The notes under the pieces: generated by a model
Databases searched by the model: none
What the model saw: the letters and a program-made list of their open reading frames with translations, nothing else
Told to the model about the DNA's origin: nothing
In this document: one piece after another, positions 28,990-38,390 of the stretch
Layout: each line of letters begins with the position of its first letter
How positions within the stretch are numbered: the first letter of the stretch is position 1
Origin: Bacteroidia bacterium
GTDB taxonomy: Bacteria; Bacteroidota; Bacteroidia; UKL13-3
Length of the DNA stretch: 64,000 bases
NCBI GenBank assembly: GCA_023151275.1
Contig: JAKLJI010000002.1
Coordinates: 152,800-216,799 of the forward strand
Direction of reading: 5' to 3'
Position numbers and translations under genes: made by a program

Positions 28990-29285
28990 TTCGTTAATTT
29001 GTTCTTTTCAATGAAGGTAAAACCTTTTCGCCCATTTTGCTCGGAAAAATCAATAACCATTCCTGCAAAGAAAAAAACCTGACCCGGATTGTAGACTACA
29101 TTTAAGCCTTGAATACTAGTGGTTTTATCTTTTGCACCCGGAGAATCAAATCCGATCAGTAGACCCTTGTCCTGTGCATTTTTTTGCCGGATACCAACTC
29201 GCAAATACTGGTCTTCAGCAATACTGAGTTGTTTCTTATAGGTTTCTACAGCTTCAATGGCTTTTTCTGTAAATTCAATTAACAT
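28986..29285 (-). CDS. Cysteine-free IscA/HesB-like protein
   Basis: A 99-residue protein with the length and order of IscA/HesB Fe-S carrier proteins: [14 protein letters not shown] at the N-terminus, [10 protein letters not shown] where the first Cys region lies, [18 protein letters not shown], and a C-terminal GRKGFTFIE where CGCGESF is usual. No cysteine occurs anywhere in the protein, so it cannot bind a cluster in the classical way. It begins 2 bases after pyrD and overlaps the permease start by 4 bases. It may be a structural or regulatory paralogue; the similarity is moderate and judged by eye. Confidence 0.65.
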   Translation of the reverse strand: MLIEFTEKAIEAVETYKKQLSIAEDQYLRVGIRQKNAQDKGLLIGFDSPGAKDKTTSIQGLNVVYNPGQVFFFAGMVIDFSEQNGRKGFTFIEKNKLTK

Positions 29286-29287
29286 GT

Positions 29288-30322
29288 TTAGTTCAGTTTT
29301 CGTAATTCACGAGCAATTTTCTTAACCAATACCGGACCTTCATAGATAAATCCAGTATAAACTTGTACTAGGCCTGCCCCGGATTTTATTTTGGTTACCG
29401 CATCTTCAGCCGAGTTTATTCCTCCAACCCCAATCATTGGGATTTTACCTTCAGATTTTTGATGCAAATAACTAAGCACCTGGGTTGATTTATCCATCAG
29501 GATTTTTCCACTCAAACCACCTGCCCCAATTGCTGATACTTCTTCGGAATTGGTTACTAATCCTTCACGAGACAAGGTAGTATTGGTTGCAACTACGCCC
29601 TCAATACCGGTTTCCAATACAATTTCAACAATATCATCCAACTGCTCCCTTGTCATATCCGGTGCAATTTTTAAAAGAATTGGTTTATGGCTGATATCCT
29701 TTTTTATGAACCTGTTGCGCGCTTCAACTAAACGGCTGAGGATTTCCATAAGCGGCTTTTTGTCTTGAAGTTCCCTTAAATTGGGTGTATTGGGTGAACT
29801 TACATTCACAACAAAGTAGTCAACCAGTTGATATAATTTTTCAAAACAAACTAAGTAGTCATCAACTGCCTTCTCATTGGGAGTAAGCTTATTCTTTCCA
29901 ATATTCCCACCAACAATCAAGCCTTTAGGACGGGTTTTTAATCGTTCTGCTACAACATCAACCCCATCGTTATTGAATCCCATGCGATTAATAAGGGCCT
30001 TGTCTTCCTTCAAACGAAATAACCTTGGCTTATCATTCCCATCTTGAGGTCTTGGAGTTACCGTGCCAATTTCGATGAAGCCAAACCCAAGTGCACTAAG
30101 CTCATGCAAATAGGCGGCATTTTTGTCAAGACCAGCGGCCAATCCCACGCGATTGGGAAACCGAAGTCCCAAAAATTCAAATGAATTCTCCACGCGATAG
30201 GCTTGGTGAAAAGCCAACCTTAAAAAAGGAATACGAAAAAGTATTTTTATCAAGCTAAACGTTAGATTATGAGCCGTTTCAGCAGGGAAAAGAAATAGAA
30301 TACTGCGTATTATTCGATACAA
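29288..30322 (-). CDS. pyrD: Dihydroorotate dehydrogenase (quinone), class 2
   Basis: A 344-residue FMN enzyme that oxidises dihydroorotate to orotate with quinone as acceptor, peripheral on the inner membrane. The N-terminal helix region (LFLFPAETAHNLTFSLIK) is characteristic of class 2. FMN and active-site blocks are NRVGLAAGLDKNAAY, IGTVTPRPQDGN, NRMGFNNDGVD and NVSSPNTPNLRELQ, the last carrying the class 2 catalytic serine. The start is TTG at 30322: MYRIIRSILFLF aligns with the usual family start and no ATG is in range. First gene of a run continuing into the IscA-like and permease genes. Confidence 0.95.
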   Translation of the reverse strand: MYRIIRSILFLFPAETAHNLTFSLIKILFRIPFLRLAFHQAYRVENSFEFLGLRFPNRVGLAAGLDKNAAYLHELSALGFGFIEIGTVTPRPQDGNDKPRLFRLKEDKALINRMGFNNDGVDVVAERLKTRPKGLIVGGNIGKNKLTPNEKAVDDYLVCFEKLYQLVDYFVVNVSSPNTPNLRELQDKKPLMEILSRLVEARNRFIKKDISHKPILLKIAPDMTREQLDDIVEIVLETGIEGVVATNTTLSREGLVTNSEEVSAIGAGGLSGKILMDKSTQVLSYLHQKSEGKIPMIGVGGINSAEDAVTKIKSGAGLVQVYTGFIYEGPVLVKKIARELRKLN

Positions 30323-30534
30323 AGCCTTAGAATTTTAAAGCAAATGTAGCCAATCACCTGCAATAATGAACCCCAATTCAAGTAGCTTGAGATTTTGTGT
30401 AAAATTCCTGATGCTGCCAATTTTCAAAAACAATGTGAACTGAATTGGTTTTATAATTCTGATAGCCAAACAAATGTTATTTAGATTGAGTATAAATACA
30501 TCACTATGGGTAAAAATACTCGTCTGAAAACCTT

Positions 30535-30562
30535 TGATAAATGCTACGAGAATCTAAATTCG
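30535..30562 (+). promoter_or_regulatory. Putative promoter of sdhCAB
   Basis: TTTG (30535-30538), a 16-base spacer and TAAATTCG (30555-30562) precede sdhC by 25 bases. The spacer is a little short for the class. The -7 octamer is identical to the one before sucC. Confidence 0.4.
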
Positions 30563-30587
30563 CACGCATCGAAATAAAGCATAAACA

Positions 30588-31379
30588 ATGAATTGGTTTT
30601 TAAAACTCATGTCTTCCTCGTTAGGAAAAAAGTATGTGATGGCCCTTACTGGCCTGTTTCTGTGCACCTTTCTGGTGGTACACATGATTGGTAATCTTCA
30701 ATTGTTTAAATCAGACAATGGGATGGCCTTTAACTTGTATGCAGTATTAATGACCACGAATCCGCTCATTAAAACTGTGTCTTACTTATTATATGCCTTT
30801 ATTGTGCTTCATGCCATTCAAGGTATTCGCCTGGTTTTCCAGAACAAAAGTTCAAGACCTGTTCAATATGCAGTTTATGATGGAAAATCAAACAGTTCAT
30901 GGGCTAGCCGCAATATGGGTTTGCTAGGAACACTATTGTTGGTATTCTTAGTTGTTCACATGTCAGACTTCTGGTGGGAGTATAAATTTGGACATGTACC
31001 CTATGCAACTTATGCAACCAACATTGAAACGGGTGAGGTGAAATTTATCCCGGCACCTGCTGATTACAAACAATTTAATAAGATTGAAGAAAATGTAATC
31101 TCTACCGCCGACGGTCAATACAGAATCGTAACTGTAAAAAATCTTTATCTGGAAGTAAAGGAAGGCTTTAAAGCAATTTGGCTGGTTGCCCTTTATATTA
31201 TTGCCATGGCCGCTGTTAGCTTCCACCTTTTCCATGGATTCAAAAGCGCGTTTCAAACTTTTGGTCTTAACCATTCCAAATACAACGGCATAATTAACTT
31301 TATCGGCGTTTGGGGTTTTGCAATTGCAATTCCACTTGCTTTTGCTGCAATGCCTATTTATTTCTTCATCAACCAGTAA
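30588..31379 (+). CDS. sdhC: Succinate dehydrogenase cytochrome b subunit
   Basis: A 263-residue membrane anchor with five hydrophobic segments, of the b558 family (type B, as in Bacillus and Wolinella), which binds haem b and passes electrons from SdhB to menaquinone. Histidines suited for haem ligation occur in FLVVHMIGNLQLF near residue 28, FIVLHAIQGIRL near 68, VFLVVHMSDFWWEYKF near 115 and SFHLFHGFKSAFQTFGLN near 205. No separate SdhD is present, as expected for this class. First gene of sdhCAB, 15 bases before sdhA. Confidence 0.95.
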   Translation: MNWFLKLMSSSLGKKYVMALTGLFLCTFLVVHMIGNLQLFKSDNGMAFNLYAVLMTTNPLIKTVSYLLYAFIVLHAIQGIRLVFQNKSSRPVQYAVYDGKSNSSWASRNMGLLGTLLLVFLVVHMSDFWWEYKFGHVPYATYATNIETGEVKFIPAPADYKQFNKIEENVISTADGQYRIVTVKNLYLEVKEGFKAIWLVALYIIAMAAVSFHLFHGFKSAFQTFGLNHSKYNGIINFIGVWGFAIAIPLAFAAMPIYFFINQ

Positions 31380-31394
31380 AAATCAACCTTCTAT

Positions 31395-33404
31395 ATGAGT
31401 TCATCAAAATTAGAATCTAAAATCCCTGAGGGTTCACTAGAACAAAAATGGACCAAATACAGGTCTACTGTACCTTTGGTTAACCCTGCAAACAAAAGAA
31501 GTCTTGAGATCATCGTTGTTGGATCAGGACTGGCTGGTTCTTCAGCGGCATCAACACTGGCAGAACTTGGTTACAAAGTGAAGGTTTTCTGCTTTCAGGA
31601 TTCTGCTCGCAGAGCCCACAGTATTGCTGCTCAGGGCGGTATTAACGCTGCAAAAAACTATCAAAACGACGGTGACTCTGTTTATCGCTTATTTTATGAT
31701 ACTATCAAAGGTGGTGACTACAGAGCTCGCGAAGCAAACGTTTACAGACTTGCAGAAGTAAGTGCGAATATCATCGACCAAAGCGTGGCTTCAGGAGTAC
31801 CTTTTGCAAGGGAATATGGAGGATTGCTTTCAAACCGTTCTTTCGGTGGAACCCAGGTTCAGCGTACATTCTACGCGGCAGGCCAAACAGGACAACAACT
31901 GCTTTTAGGTGCATATTCAGGTTTGCAAAGACAAGTAGGTATGGGTGCCGTGCAAATGTATGCCCGCCACGAAATGCTTGAGGTAGTTAAAATTGATGGT
32001 GTTTGCCGTGGTATCATTGCCCGTGACTTGGTAACTGGAAAATTGGAGCGCCATTTTGGACATGCAGTATTGCTTTGTACAGGTGGATATGGAAACGTAT
32101 TCTTCCTTTCAACCAATGCAATGGGTTCAAACGTTACCGCTGCTTGGAAAGCCCATAAGAAAGGTGCCATGTTTGCCAATCCTTGCTTTACCCAAATTCA
32201 CCCAACCTGTATTCCGGTTTCAGGCGACCACCAATCAAAACTAACCCTTATGTCTGAATCATTGAGAAATGATGGTCGTATCTGGGTTCCTAAAAAATTG
32301 GAAGATGCTAAAGCTATCCGCGAAGGCAAATTGAATCCAAACAATATCAAAGAAGAAGATAGAGATTATTACCTCGAAAGAAGATATCCTGCGTTTGGTA
32401 ACCTTGTTCCTCGCGACGTTGCCAGCCGCGCTGCCAAAGAGCGCTGCGATGCAGGATTTGGCGTAAATACAACAGGTGAAGCGGTTTATCTTGATTTTGC
32501 CTTCAACATGAAGTACAAATACGGCAAAATTGAGGCAACCAAAAAAGGTATCGCCAACCCAACAGAAGCCCAACTGAAAGAATTTGGCCACGAAGTGGTG
32601 AAAGAAAAATACGGTAACCTGTTTGATATGTACAAACAGATTACTGGTGTTGACCCGTATGAAAATCCAATGATGATTTATCCGGCCGTTCACTACACCA
32701 TGGGTGGATTATGGGTAGATTATAATTTGATGACAAACGTACCCGGTCTTTATGCTTTGGGTGAAGCTAACTTCTCAGACCACGGTGCAAACCGTTTAGG
32801 TGCATCTGCTTTGATGCAAGGTTTGGCTGATGGATACTTCGTTATTCCTTACACTATTGGTGCTTACCTAAGCAACGAGATTCGTACAAAAGCTATCTCA
32901 ACAGACCATCCTGCATTTGTTGAAGCAGAGAAGAGCGTTGCAGATACCATCAACAAATTGATTGGAATTAAAGGAACCAAATCCGTTGATTACTACCACA
33001 AACGTTTGGGTAAAATTATGTGGGATAACTGCGGTATGGCTAGAAACGAAGCTGGGCTTAAGAAAGCTATCGAAGAAATCAGAGCCCTGCGCTCAGAGTT
33101 TTGGTCGAATGTGCGTGTAACGGGAGCTGCTGATGAATTCAATCCTGAATTGGAAAAAGCAGGCCGCGTTGCAGATTTCCTTGAACTTGGAGAATTGATG
33201 TGTTTGGATGCTCTTCAAAGAAACGAAAGCTGTGGTGGCCACTTCAGAGAGGAATATCAAACCGAAGAAGGTGAAGCAAAACGTGACGATGAAAACTTCA
33301 AATACGTTGCCGCTTGGGAAATGAAAGAACTTGGCAACTGGGAGCTTCACAAAGAAGACCTCGTTTATGAAAATATCAAAATCGCACAACGCAGTTACAA
33401 ATAA
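31395..33404 (+). CDS. sdhA: Succinate dehydrogenase flavoprotein subunit
   Basis: A 669-residue catalytic subunit oxidising succinate to fumarate. The FAD-binding Rossmann motif is [19 protein letters not shown] near residues 37-55. The covalent FAD histidine is in [11 protein letters not shown] near 74-84. Substrate-site blocks are [22 protein letters not shown] and [18 protein letters not shown]. The C-terminal catalytic Arg region is intact ([17 protein letters not shown]). The size and type B context fit the Bacteroidota enzyme. It lies between sdhC and sdhB in one transcript. Confidence 0.97.
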   Translation: MSSSKLESKIPEGSLEQKWTKYRSTVPLVNPANKRSLEIIVVGSGLAGSSAASTLAELGYKVKVFCFQDSARRAHSIAAQGGINAAKNYQNDGDSVYRLFYDTIKGGDYRAREANVYRLAEVSANIIDQSVASGVPFAREYGGLLSNRSFGGTQVQRTFYAAGQTGQQLLLGAYSGLQRQVGMGAVQMYARHEMLEVVKIDGVCRGIIARDLVTGKLERHFGHAVLLCTGGYGNVFFLSTNAMGSNVTAAWKAHKKGAMFANPCFTQIHPTCIPVSGDHQSKLTLMSESLRNDGRIWVPKKLEDAKAIREGKLNPNNIKEEDRDYYLERRYPAFGNLVPRDVASRAAKERCDAGFGVNTTGEAVYLDFAFNMKYKYGKIEATKKGIANPTEAQLKEFGHEVVKEKYGNLFDMYKQITGVDPYENPMMIYPAVHYTMGGLWVDYNLMTNVPGLYALGEANFSDHGANRLGASALMQGLADGYFVIPYTIGAYLSNEIRTKAISTDHPAFVEAEKSVADTINKLIGIKGTKSVDYYHKRLGKIMWDNCGMARNEAGLKKAIEEIRALRSEFWSNVRVTGAADEFNPELEKAGRVADFLELGELMCLDALQRNESCGGHFREEYQTEEGEAKRDDENFKYVAAWEMKELGNWELHKEDLVYENIKIAQRSYK

Positions 33405-33424
33405 GCAATTAATTGAACCGTATT

Positions 33425-34186
33425 ATGAGTGAAAAATTATTAAACCTTACGCTTAAAGTTTGGAGACAGCGTAACAGTAAAGATAAAGGTGGTTTTGAAA
33501 CATACGCTATGAAAGGTGTTTCAACCGACATGTCATTCCTTGAAATGTTTGACGTTTTGAACGAACAACTAATCAATGAAGGAAAGGACCCTGTCGCATT
33601 TGACCACGATTGCCGTGAAGGTATTTGCGGTATGTGCAGCATGTTCATCAATGGCAGACCTCATGGTCCAAAACAGGCCGTTACTACCTGCCAGCTTCAC
33701 ATGAGAAGCTTTAACGACGGAGACACCATTACCGTTGAACCATGGAGAGCAAAGCCTTTCCCGGTAATCAAAGACTTGGTTGTTGACCGCTCTTCATTCG
33801 ATAGAATCATCTCAGCCGGTGGATTTATTTCGGTAAATACAGGTAATGCACAAGATGCAAACGCAATTCCAATTTCTAAGGAAGATGCTGATGAATCATT
33901 TGCAGCTGCCGCTTGTATTGGTTGCGGCGCCTGTGTAGCTGCATGTAAAAATGCTTCTGCCATGTTGTTCGTTTCAGCTAAAGTTTCTCAATTGGCATTG
34001 TTACCACAAGGTCAGCCTGAAAGAGAACAACGTGTACTGAACATGGTGGCTCAGATGGATTCTGAGGGATTTGGTTCTTGCACAAACACTGGAGCTTGCA
34101 GCGCTGAATGTCCAAAAGAAATCTCATTGAGCAATATTGCTCGAATGAATCGGGATTATTTTGGTGCCAGCATTGCCGGAAAATAA
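33425..34186 (+). CDS. sdhB: Succinate dehydrogenase iron-sulfur subunit
   Basis: A 253-residue electron-transfer subunit with three Fe-S clusters. The [2Fe-2S] ligands are in [22 protein letters not shown] and the following Cys in TTCQLH. The [4Fe-4S]/[3Fe-4S] ligands are in [17 protein letters not shown] and [18 protein letters not shown] at 33425 is preferred over the in-frame TTG at 33413. It is the last gene of sdhCAB, followed by a strong terminator. Confidence 0.97.
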   Translation: MSEKLLNLTLKVWRQRNSKDKGGFETYAMKGVSTDMSFLEMFDVLNEQLINEGKDPVAFDHDCREGICGMCSMFINGRPHGPKQAVTTCQLHMRSFNDGDTITVEPWRAKPFPVIKDLVVDRSSFDRIISAGGFISVNTGNAQDANAIPISKEDADESFAAAACIGCGACVAACKNASAMLFVSAKVSQLALLPQGQPEREQRVLNMVAQMDSEGFGSCTNTGACSAECPKEISLSNIARMNRDYFGASIAGK

Positions 34187-34194
34187 AAATTCAA

Positions 34195-34235
34195 CCACAA
34201 AAAAAGAGGGCCCAAAAGCCCTCTTTTTTTTGTGG
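34195..34235 (+). terminator. Rho-independent terminator of sdhCAB
   Basis: GAGGGC (34206-34211) pairs with GCCCTC (34218-34223). The flanks extend the helix with A7/T8 and CCAC/GTGG, making a near-perfect 41-base palindrome ending in a T run. Confidence 0.9.
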
Positions 34236-34297
34236 TTTTCCTGAAAGATTTAAGGTTCTTTACCGAAAACAGGCAAAGCGAATGCAACAATTTTGCT

Positions 34298-34305
34298 TAT
34301 TTTAG
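34298..34305 (+). promoter_or_regulatory. Putative -7 element of the 34.3-kb T9SS type B gene
   Basis: TATTTTAG resembles TAnnTTTG with one change and lies 4 bases before the in-frame TTG at 34310. It suggests that transcription starts after the GTG at 34232. Confidence 0.4.
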
Positions 34306-34309
34306 CGTC

Positions 34310-37000
34310 TTGTCAAATAAAAAGGCTTTGAGACGATTTACCCTGACCCTACTCAGTTTGTTGATGCTTCCTTTGCTGGGTAATGCAACGCATTATCGGG
34401 CAGGTGAAATCACATATAGACAGATCAGGTTACTTACTTACGAAATTACGGCTGTTACCTATACCGATCCTAGAATGACTGGTGCAGACAGGCCATCCAT
34501 CGAAATTGACCTAGGCGATAACACCATTAAAACAGTTGACCGTATCAATGGTAATGGAACCATTATCCGAAACGATGCGAACAACCAGATTAAAAAAAAT
34601 ATTTACAGAACTACACATACCTACTCCGGTCCAGGCAAATACCTAATCAGCCTTGAAGACCCAAACCGTATTGCGGGAATTCGAAACATCAATAACGGTC
34701 AATCGGTTGAAATTCCCTTCTATGTAGAATCTTACCTAAATATCATTTCAGGGAATTACAACGAAAGTCCTGTTCTACTGCTCCCTCCTATTGATGTAGG
34801 TTGCAGAAACAGAATTTTTACCCACAATCCTGCCGCATACGACCCAGATGGTGATAGCTTATCCTTTACCTTGATTCCTCCTAAAAGAGGCAGAGGTCAG
34901 GATGTACAGAATTATACAACTCCATTCTTTTCCGATTCGTTCTCCTTGGATGTTAACAACGGACAAGTAACCTGGACCACTCCTCAAATTGGAGGCCCAT
35001 ACAATATCGCAATAAAAATTCAGGAATTTAGAAAAGGAATTCTAATTGGATTTGTAGTGCGTGATATGCAAATCTTCATTTACGACAATTGTATAAACCG
35101 GCCTCCTTCCATTGTGGCAGTGCAGGACACCTGCATTGAAGCGGGAGAATTGCTCAGGAAAACCATTACCGCAACAGACCCTGATGGTGGCCAGCGGATT
35201 ACACTTGAACCGTATGGAGGTCCCTTTGTTCAGGTGGTAAGTCCCGCAACTTTAGGTCCTAACAACGAAGGAATAAGTCCTTTAAACAGCACCTTCAATT
35301 GGAAACCCAGCTGCTATGCTATTCGCCACAGAAGCCATCAGGCAGTTTTCAGAGCAACTGATAACAATCAACCCGATGGATTAACTGATATCCGCTTCTG
35401 GAACATCAAAGTGGTTGGCCCTGCCCCGCGAAACCTCAAAATTGTTCAAGACAGCAATGGATTCAGATTAAATTGGACACCTGATAGTTGCGGCTTGGCC
35501 TATGGATATAAAATATACAGAAGGATTGATTCCAGCAATTGGAAACATGCCCGATGTGAAACTGGGGTTCCTGCTTACACTGGTTTCACCTTACTTGATA
35601 CCACTAGCGGACTTTTAAACACAAGCTATTTCGACAACCAATTTGGAAGAGGTTTATCGCCCTTGATTCGGTATTGCTATGTGGTAACTACGATGTATCC
35701 ACCTCGTTCGGAAAATGGAAATCTCATTTTTAGTGAAGAAACAGAAAGTTATGCCAGTGATGAAGTTTGCGATTTGATTTTAAGAACCAAACCCATTCTA
35801 ACCAAAGCAAGCGTAGAAACTACCTCCGAATCAAACGGAAAGATTCGCGTTGAATGGTTAAATCCAAATCAATTGGATACCGTAGATCAATTTCCGCCAC
35901 CTTACAGGTCGGAAGTAGTAAGAGCAATTGCTGGGACTACAAGTTTTGTTTCAACCGGAACATCAATCAATTACCCAAATTTCGCAGCACTAAATCAAAA
36001 AGGTAGTTTACTCGACTCAAACTTGAACACTCAAACAAGCAGTTACGATTATAAAATTGTATTCTACTACACAAAAGATGGCTCCGAAAAAAGAATGGAT
36101 GAAAGCGTTCCCGGAAGCAGCGTTTTTCTAAAAAACTATGACTCAGACAAGTCCATATTACTGAATTGGTCATACCAAGTTCCTTGGAACAATAAGTTAG
36201 TTAAGGTATTCAAGAAAAATCAACTGGGTACATTCGATTCTATTGGAATCAGCTCAACTGGATTTTTTACAGACCAAGGACTAGAAAATGGAAAAACCTA
36301 TTGCTACAAAGTTGAAACAATCGGAAACTACGATACCGCCTTTATTAACGAAACGATTTTTAACTTCTCGCAAGAGATTTGCGGAGCACCTGTAGACACA
36401 ATTGCTCCCTGCCCACCCGTTCTAACCATTGACACACCATGCAATAATTTCAACACCTTCAAGGTTGGTTTAAAATGGGGATATCCCGGAAACTGTGACC
36501 AAGATGTTGTTGAATACCGGATATATTGGAAAAAGAATCAAAAAGACACTTGGACTTTATTGGGTAGCATACCGGCTACTTCCAGTTCTTGGGATGATAA
36601 CCGAGCTATCCTAAAACAATCCATTGCAGGTTGTTATGCAGTAAGTGCAATTGATTCAAATGGCAATGAAAGTAAGCTTCAAAATACGCATTGCATCGAC
36701 AACTGTCCTTACTATACTCTCCCTAACGTATTCACACCAGGAGAAGATGACGATGTAAACTCCAAGTTTGTTCCTTTCCCTTATCGTTTCATTTCAAAGG
36801 TAAATGTTCAAATTTTTAACCGTTGGGGCCAATTGGTGTTCGAAACAAGTAATCCGGATATTATGTGGAATGGAAAAGATCAAAAATCCGGAATAGACTG
36901 TGCCGCAGGAGTTTATTACTACATTGGAGAAATTACCGAAAGCTACCTAACCGGAGAACAAAACAGAACCATCCGGGGTAGTATACATTTAATTAGATAA
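34310..37000 (+). CDS. Large secreted protein with fibronectin III-like repeats and T9SS type B sorting domain
   Basis: About 896 residues. A signal peptide (LRRFTLTLLSLLMLPLLGNA) precedes the mature start THYRAGEITYRQI, an opening common in Bacteroidota surface proteins. Then come PKD/Ig-like beta domains (HTYSGPGKYLISLEDPNR; AAYDPDGDSLSFTLIPP), fibronectin III-like segments from about residue 375 on (GFRLNWTPDSCGLAYGYKIYRR, LKWGYPGNCDQDVVEYRIYWKK), and a C-terminal gliding-motility-associated domain (NVFTPGEDDDVNSKFVPF, VQIFNRWGQLVFET, MWNGKDQKSGIDCAAGVYYY). It should be exported and anchored by the type IX system, perhaps as an adhesin. No ATG fits the signal peptide: TTG 34310 or 34328 is the likely start, since GTG 34232 lies in the sdh terminator. 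Confidence 0.85.
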   Translation: MSNKKALRRFTLTLLSLLMLPLLGNATHYRAGEITYRQIRLLTYEITAVTYTDPRMTGADRPSIEIDLGDNTIKTVDRINGNGTIIRNDANNQIKKNIYRTTHTYSGPGKYLISLEDPNRIAGIRNINNGQSVEIPFYVESYLNIISGNYNESPVLLLPPIDVGCRNRIFTHNPAAYDPDGDSLSFTLIPPKRGRGQDVQNYTTPFFSDSFSLDVNNGQVTWTTPQIGGPYNIAIKIQEFRKGILIGFVVRDMQIFIYDNCINRPPSIVAVQDTCIEAGELLRKTITATDPDGGQRITLEPYGGPFVQVVSPATLGPNNEGISPLNSTFNWKPSCYAIRHRSHQAVFRATDNNQPDGLTDIRFWNIKVVGPAPRNLKIVQDSNGFRLNWTPDSCGLAYGYKIYRRIDSSNWKHARCETGVPAYTGFTLLDTTSGLLNTSYFDNQFGRGLSPLIRYCYVVTTMYPPRSENGNLIFSEETESYASDEVCDLILRTKPILTKASVETTSESNGKIRVEWLNPNQLDTVDQFPPPYRSEVVRAIAGTTSFVSTGTSINYPNFAALNQKGSLLDSNLNTQTSSYDYKIVFYYTKDGSEKRMDESVPGSSVFLKNYDSDKSILLNWSYQVPWNNKLVKVFKKNQLGTFDSIGISSTGFFTDQGLENGKTYCYKVETIGNYDTAFINETIFNFSQEICGAPVDTIAPCPPVLTIDTPCNNFNTFKVGLKWGYPGNCDQDVVEYRIYWKKNQKDTWTLLGSIPATSSSWDDNRAILKQSIAGCYAVSAIDSNGNESKLQNTHCIDNCPYYTLPNVFTPGEDDDVNSKFVPFPYRFISKVNVQIFNRWGQLVFETSNPDIMWNGKDQKSGIDCAAGVYYYIGEITESYLTGEQNRTIRGSIHLIR

Positions 37001-37004
37001 ATAC

Positions 37005-37598
37005 GTGTTTACAGGAATTATTGAAAGTCAGGGCCAATTATCAGCAATTGAAAAAGAAGGCAGTACAATTCACTTTTGGTTTGACTCACCCATTAGTCAG
37101 GAACTTAAAATCGACCAATCACTTGCCCACAATGGGGTTTGCCTGACTGTTGTTGAACTGGAAAAGAACAAACACAAGGTTAGTGCAATCCATGAAACCC
37201 TAATTCGAACAAATTTGGGGCTGTTAAAAGTAGGTGATTGGGTGAATTTAGAAAGATGTATGCCGGCAAACGGACGTTTTGATGGACATATTGTTCAAGG
37301 TCATGTGGATGAAACAGCAACCTGCATTTCGGTTACGGACAGAGATGGTAGCTGGGAATTTGTTTTTGAAATTCCGGATGGTAATCAGAATTTGATGGTT
37401 CCAAAAGGAAGCATTTGCATAAATGGGGTAAGTTTAACCTTGGTAAGGGTTGAAGAAAAGCGATTTAGCGTAGAAATTATCCCATATACCTTTGAACATA
37501 CATCCTTCAAACATACACTTCCGGGAACACTGGTGAACATTGAATACGATGTTTTGGGAAAGTACATTCAAAAACAGCTTCAATACTTAAAAAACTGA
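37005..37598 (+). CDS. ribE: Riboflavin synthase subunit alpha
   Basis: A 197-residue enzyme that dismutates two 6,7-dimethyl-8-ribityllumazine molecules into riboflavin. Two lumazine-binding barrels are visible: MFTGIIESQG with HNGVCLTVVE and HIVQGHVDETAT in the first, INGVSLTLVRVEEKRFSVEIIPYT in the second. The start is GTG at 37005, only 4 bases after the preceding stop, so it may be cotranscribed with the T9SS protein gene. It converges on rplI with a shared bidirectional terminator. Confidence 0.95.
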   Translation: MFTGIIESQGQLSAIEKEGSTIHFWFDSPISQELKIDQSLAHNGVCLTVVELEKNKHKVSAIHETLIRTNLGLLKVGDWVNLERCMPANGRFDGHIVQGHVDETATCISVTDRDGSWEFVFEIPDGNQNLMVPKGSICINGVSLTLVRVEEKRFSVEIIPYTFEHTSFKHTLPGTLVNIEYDVLGKYIQKQLQYLKN

Positions 37599-37601
37599 CA
37601 T

Positions 37602-37639
37602 AAAAAAAAGCCTGCCAATGAAAATTGACAGGCTTTTGT
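37602..37639. terminator. Bidirectional terminator between ribE and rplI
   Basis: AAGCCTGCCAAT (37608-37619) pairs with ATTGACAGGCTT (37624-37635), one mismatch, with a GAAA loop. T runs occur on both strands (TTTTG on plus, eight T on minus), so the hairpin can serve both convergent operons. Confidence 0.85.
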
Positions 37640-37658
37640 TATTGGTAATCAATTCTGA

Positions 37659-38099
37659 TTATTCGCTAACTACTTCAACATTGATGTTGATAGCAACATC
37701 TCTGTGGAGGTTAAGAGTAGCTTCATAGGTTCCAAGAACTTTAACATCACCGATTTCAATTTTTCTACGATCGATTTCGTAACCTTTAGTTTTAAGAACT
37801 TGTGAAACTTGAAGTGGAGTAACTGAACCAAAGATTTTGCCATTGGCTCCGGCTTTCATTCCAATTGTGATTGAAAGGTCTTTCAATTGTTCAGCCAAAG
37901 TTTGGGCATCAGCTTTCAGCTTTTCACGCTTCATTGCACCCTGACGGTTGTTTTCTTCAAGCATTTTCAGGTTACCTGGAGTTGCCATTACAGCATACCC
38001 ACGAGGGAACAAGAAGTTGTTTGCATAACCATTCTTAACTTCAACCACATCACCTTGGTGACCTAGATTCTTCATGTTTTCTTTAAGAATAACTTTCAT
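37659..38099 (-). CDS. rplI: 50S ribosomal protein L9 (bL9)
   Basis: A 146-residue ribosomal protein with the typical N-terminal rRNA-binding domain (MKVILKENMKNLGHQGDVVEVKNGYANNF segment), a long central helix (NLKMLEENNRQGAMKREKLK) and a C-terminal domain (KIFGSVTPLQVSQVLK). Last gene of rpsF-rpsR-rplI. Its start is preceded by a textbook Shine-Dalgarno sequence, AAGGAGG at 38114-38108, 8 bases from the ATG, which is exceptional in this phylum and in this window. Confidence 0.97.
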   Translation of the reverse strand: MKVILKENMKNLGHQGDVVEVKNGYANNFLFPRGYAVMATPGNLKMLEENNRQGAMKREKLKADAQTLAEQLKDLSITIGMKAGANGKIFGSVTPLQVSQVLKTKGYEIDRRKIEIGDVKVLGTYEATLNLHRDVAININVEVVSE

Positions 38100-38107
38100 T
38101 TTCTGGT

Positions 38108-38114
38108 CCTCCTT
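38108..38114 (-). promoter_or_regulatory. Strong Shine-Dalgarno sequence of rplI
   Basis: AAGGAGG on the minus strand, 8 bases before the rplI ATG and overlapping the rpsR stop codon. Most genes in this window have no such sequence. Confidence 0.8.
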
Positions 38115-38388
38115 ATTTCAATGAATCTCCTTCAAAAGGTAAAATAGCGATATGACGGGCACGCTTGATAGCCTGAGTTACTTTACGCTGATACTTCAAT
38201 GAAGTACCTGTTAAGCGACGTGGAAGAACTTTTCCTTGGTCGTTAACGAACTTCAAAAGGAAGTTTGCGTCTTTGTAATCAATGTACTTGATTCCGTTTT
38301 TCTTGAAGCGACAGAATTTCTTCTTTTGAGGTGCTTCAGGGGTGGTGTTAAACACCATAGCCGGATTTACTTGTGATTTCTTTTTCAT
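38113..38388 (-). CDS. rpsR: 30S ribosomal protein S18 (bS18)
   Basis: A 91-residue ribosomal protein. The conserved core reads [41 protein letters not shown] and [12 protein letters not shown]. It binds next to bS6 on the 30S platform. The N-terminal extension ([23 protein letters not shown]) is typical of the phylum. An SD-like AAGGAG (38404-38399), inside the last codons of rpsF, lies 10 bases before the ATG. It is between rpsF and rplI, with no ssb in the operon. Confidence 0.97.
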   Translation of the reverse strand: MKKKSQVNPAMVFNTTPEAPQKKKFCRFKKNGIKYIDYKDANFLLKFVNDQGKVLPRRLTGTSLKYQRKVTQAIKRARHIAILPFEGDSLK

Positions 38389-38390
38389 GC

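Noticed and set aside
30963-31274. Minus-strand frame opposite sdhC
   Set aside because: Shadow of a conserved membrane subunit; no independent signal.
34232-34309. Upstream GTG start for the T9SS type B protein
   Set aside because: It lies inside the sdhCAB terminator and before the -7 element, and adds sequence unrelated to a signal peptide.
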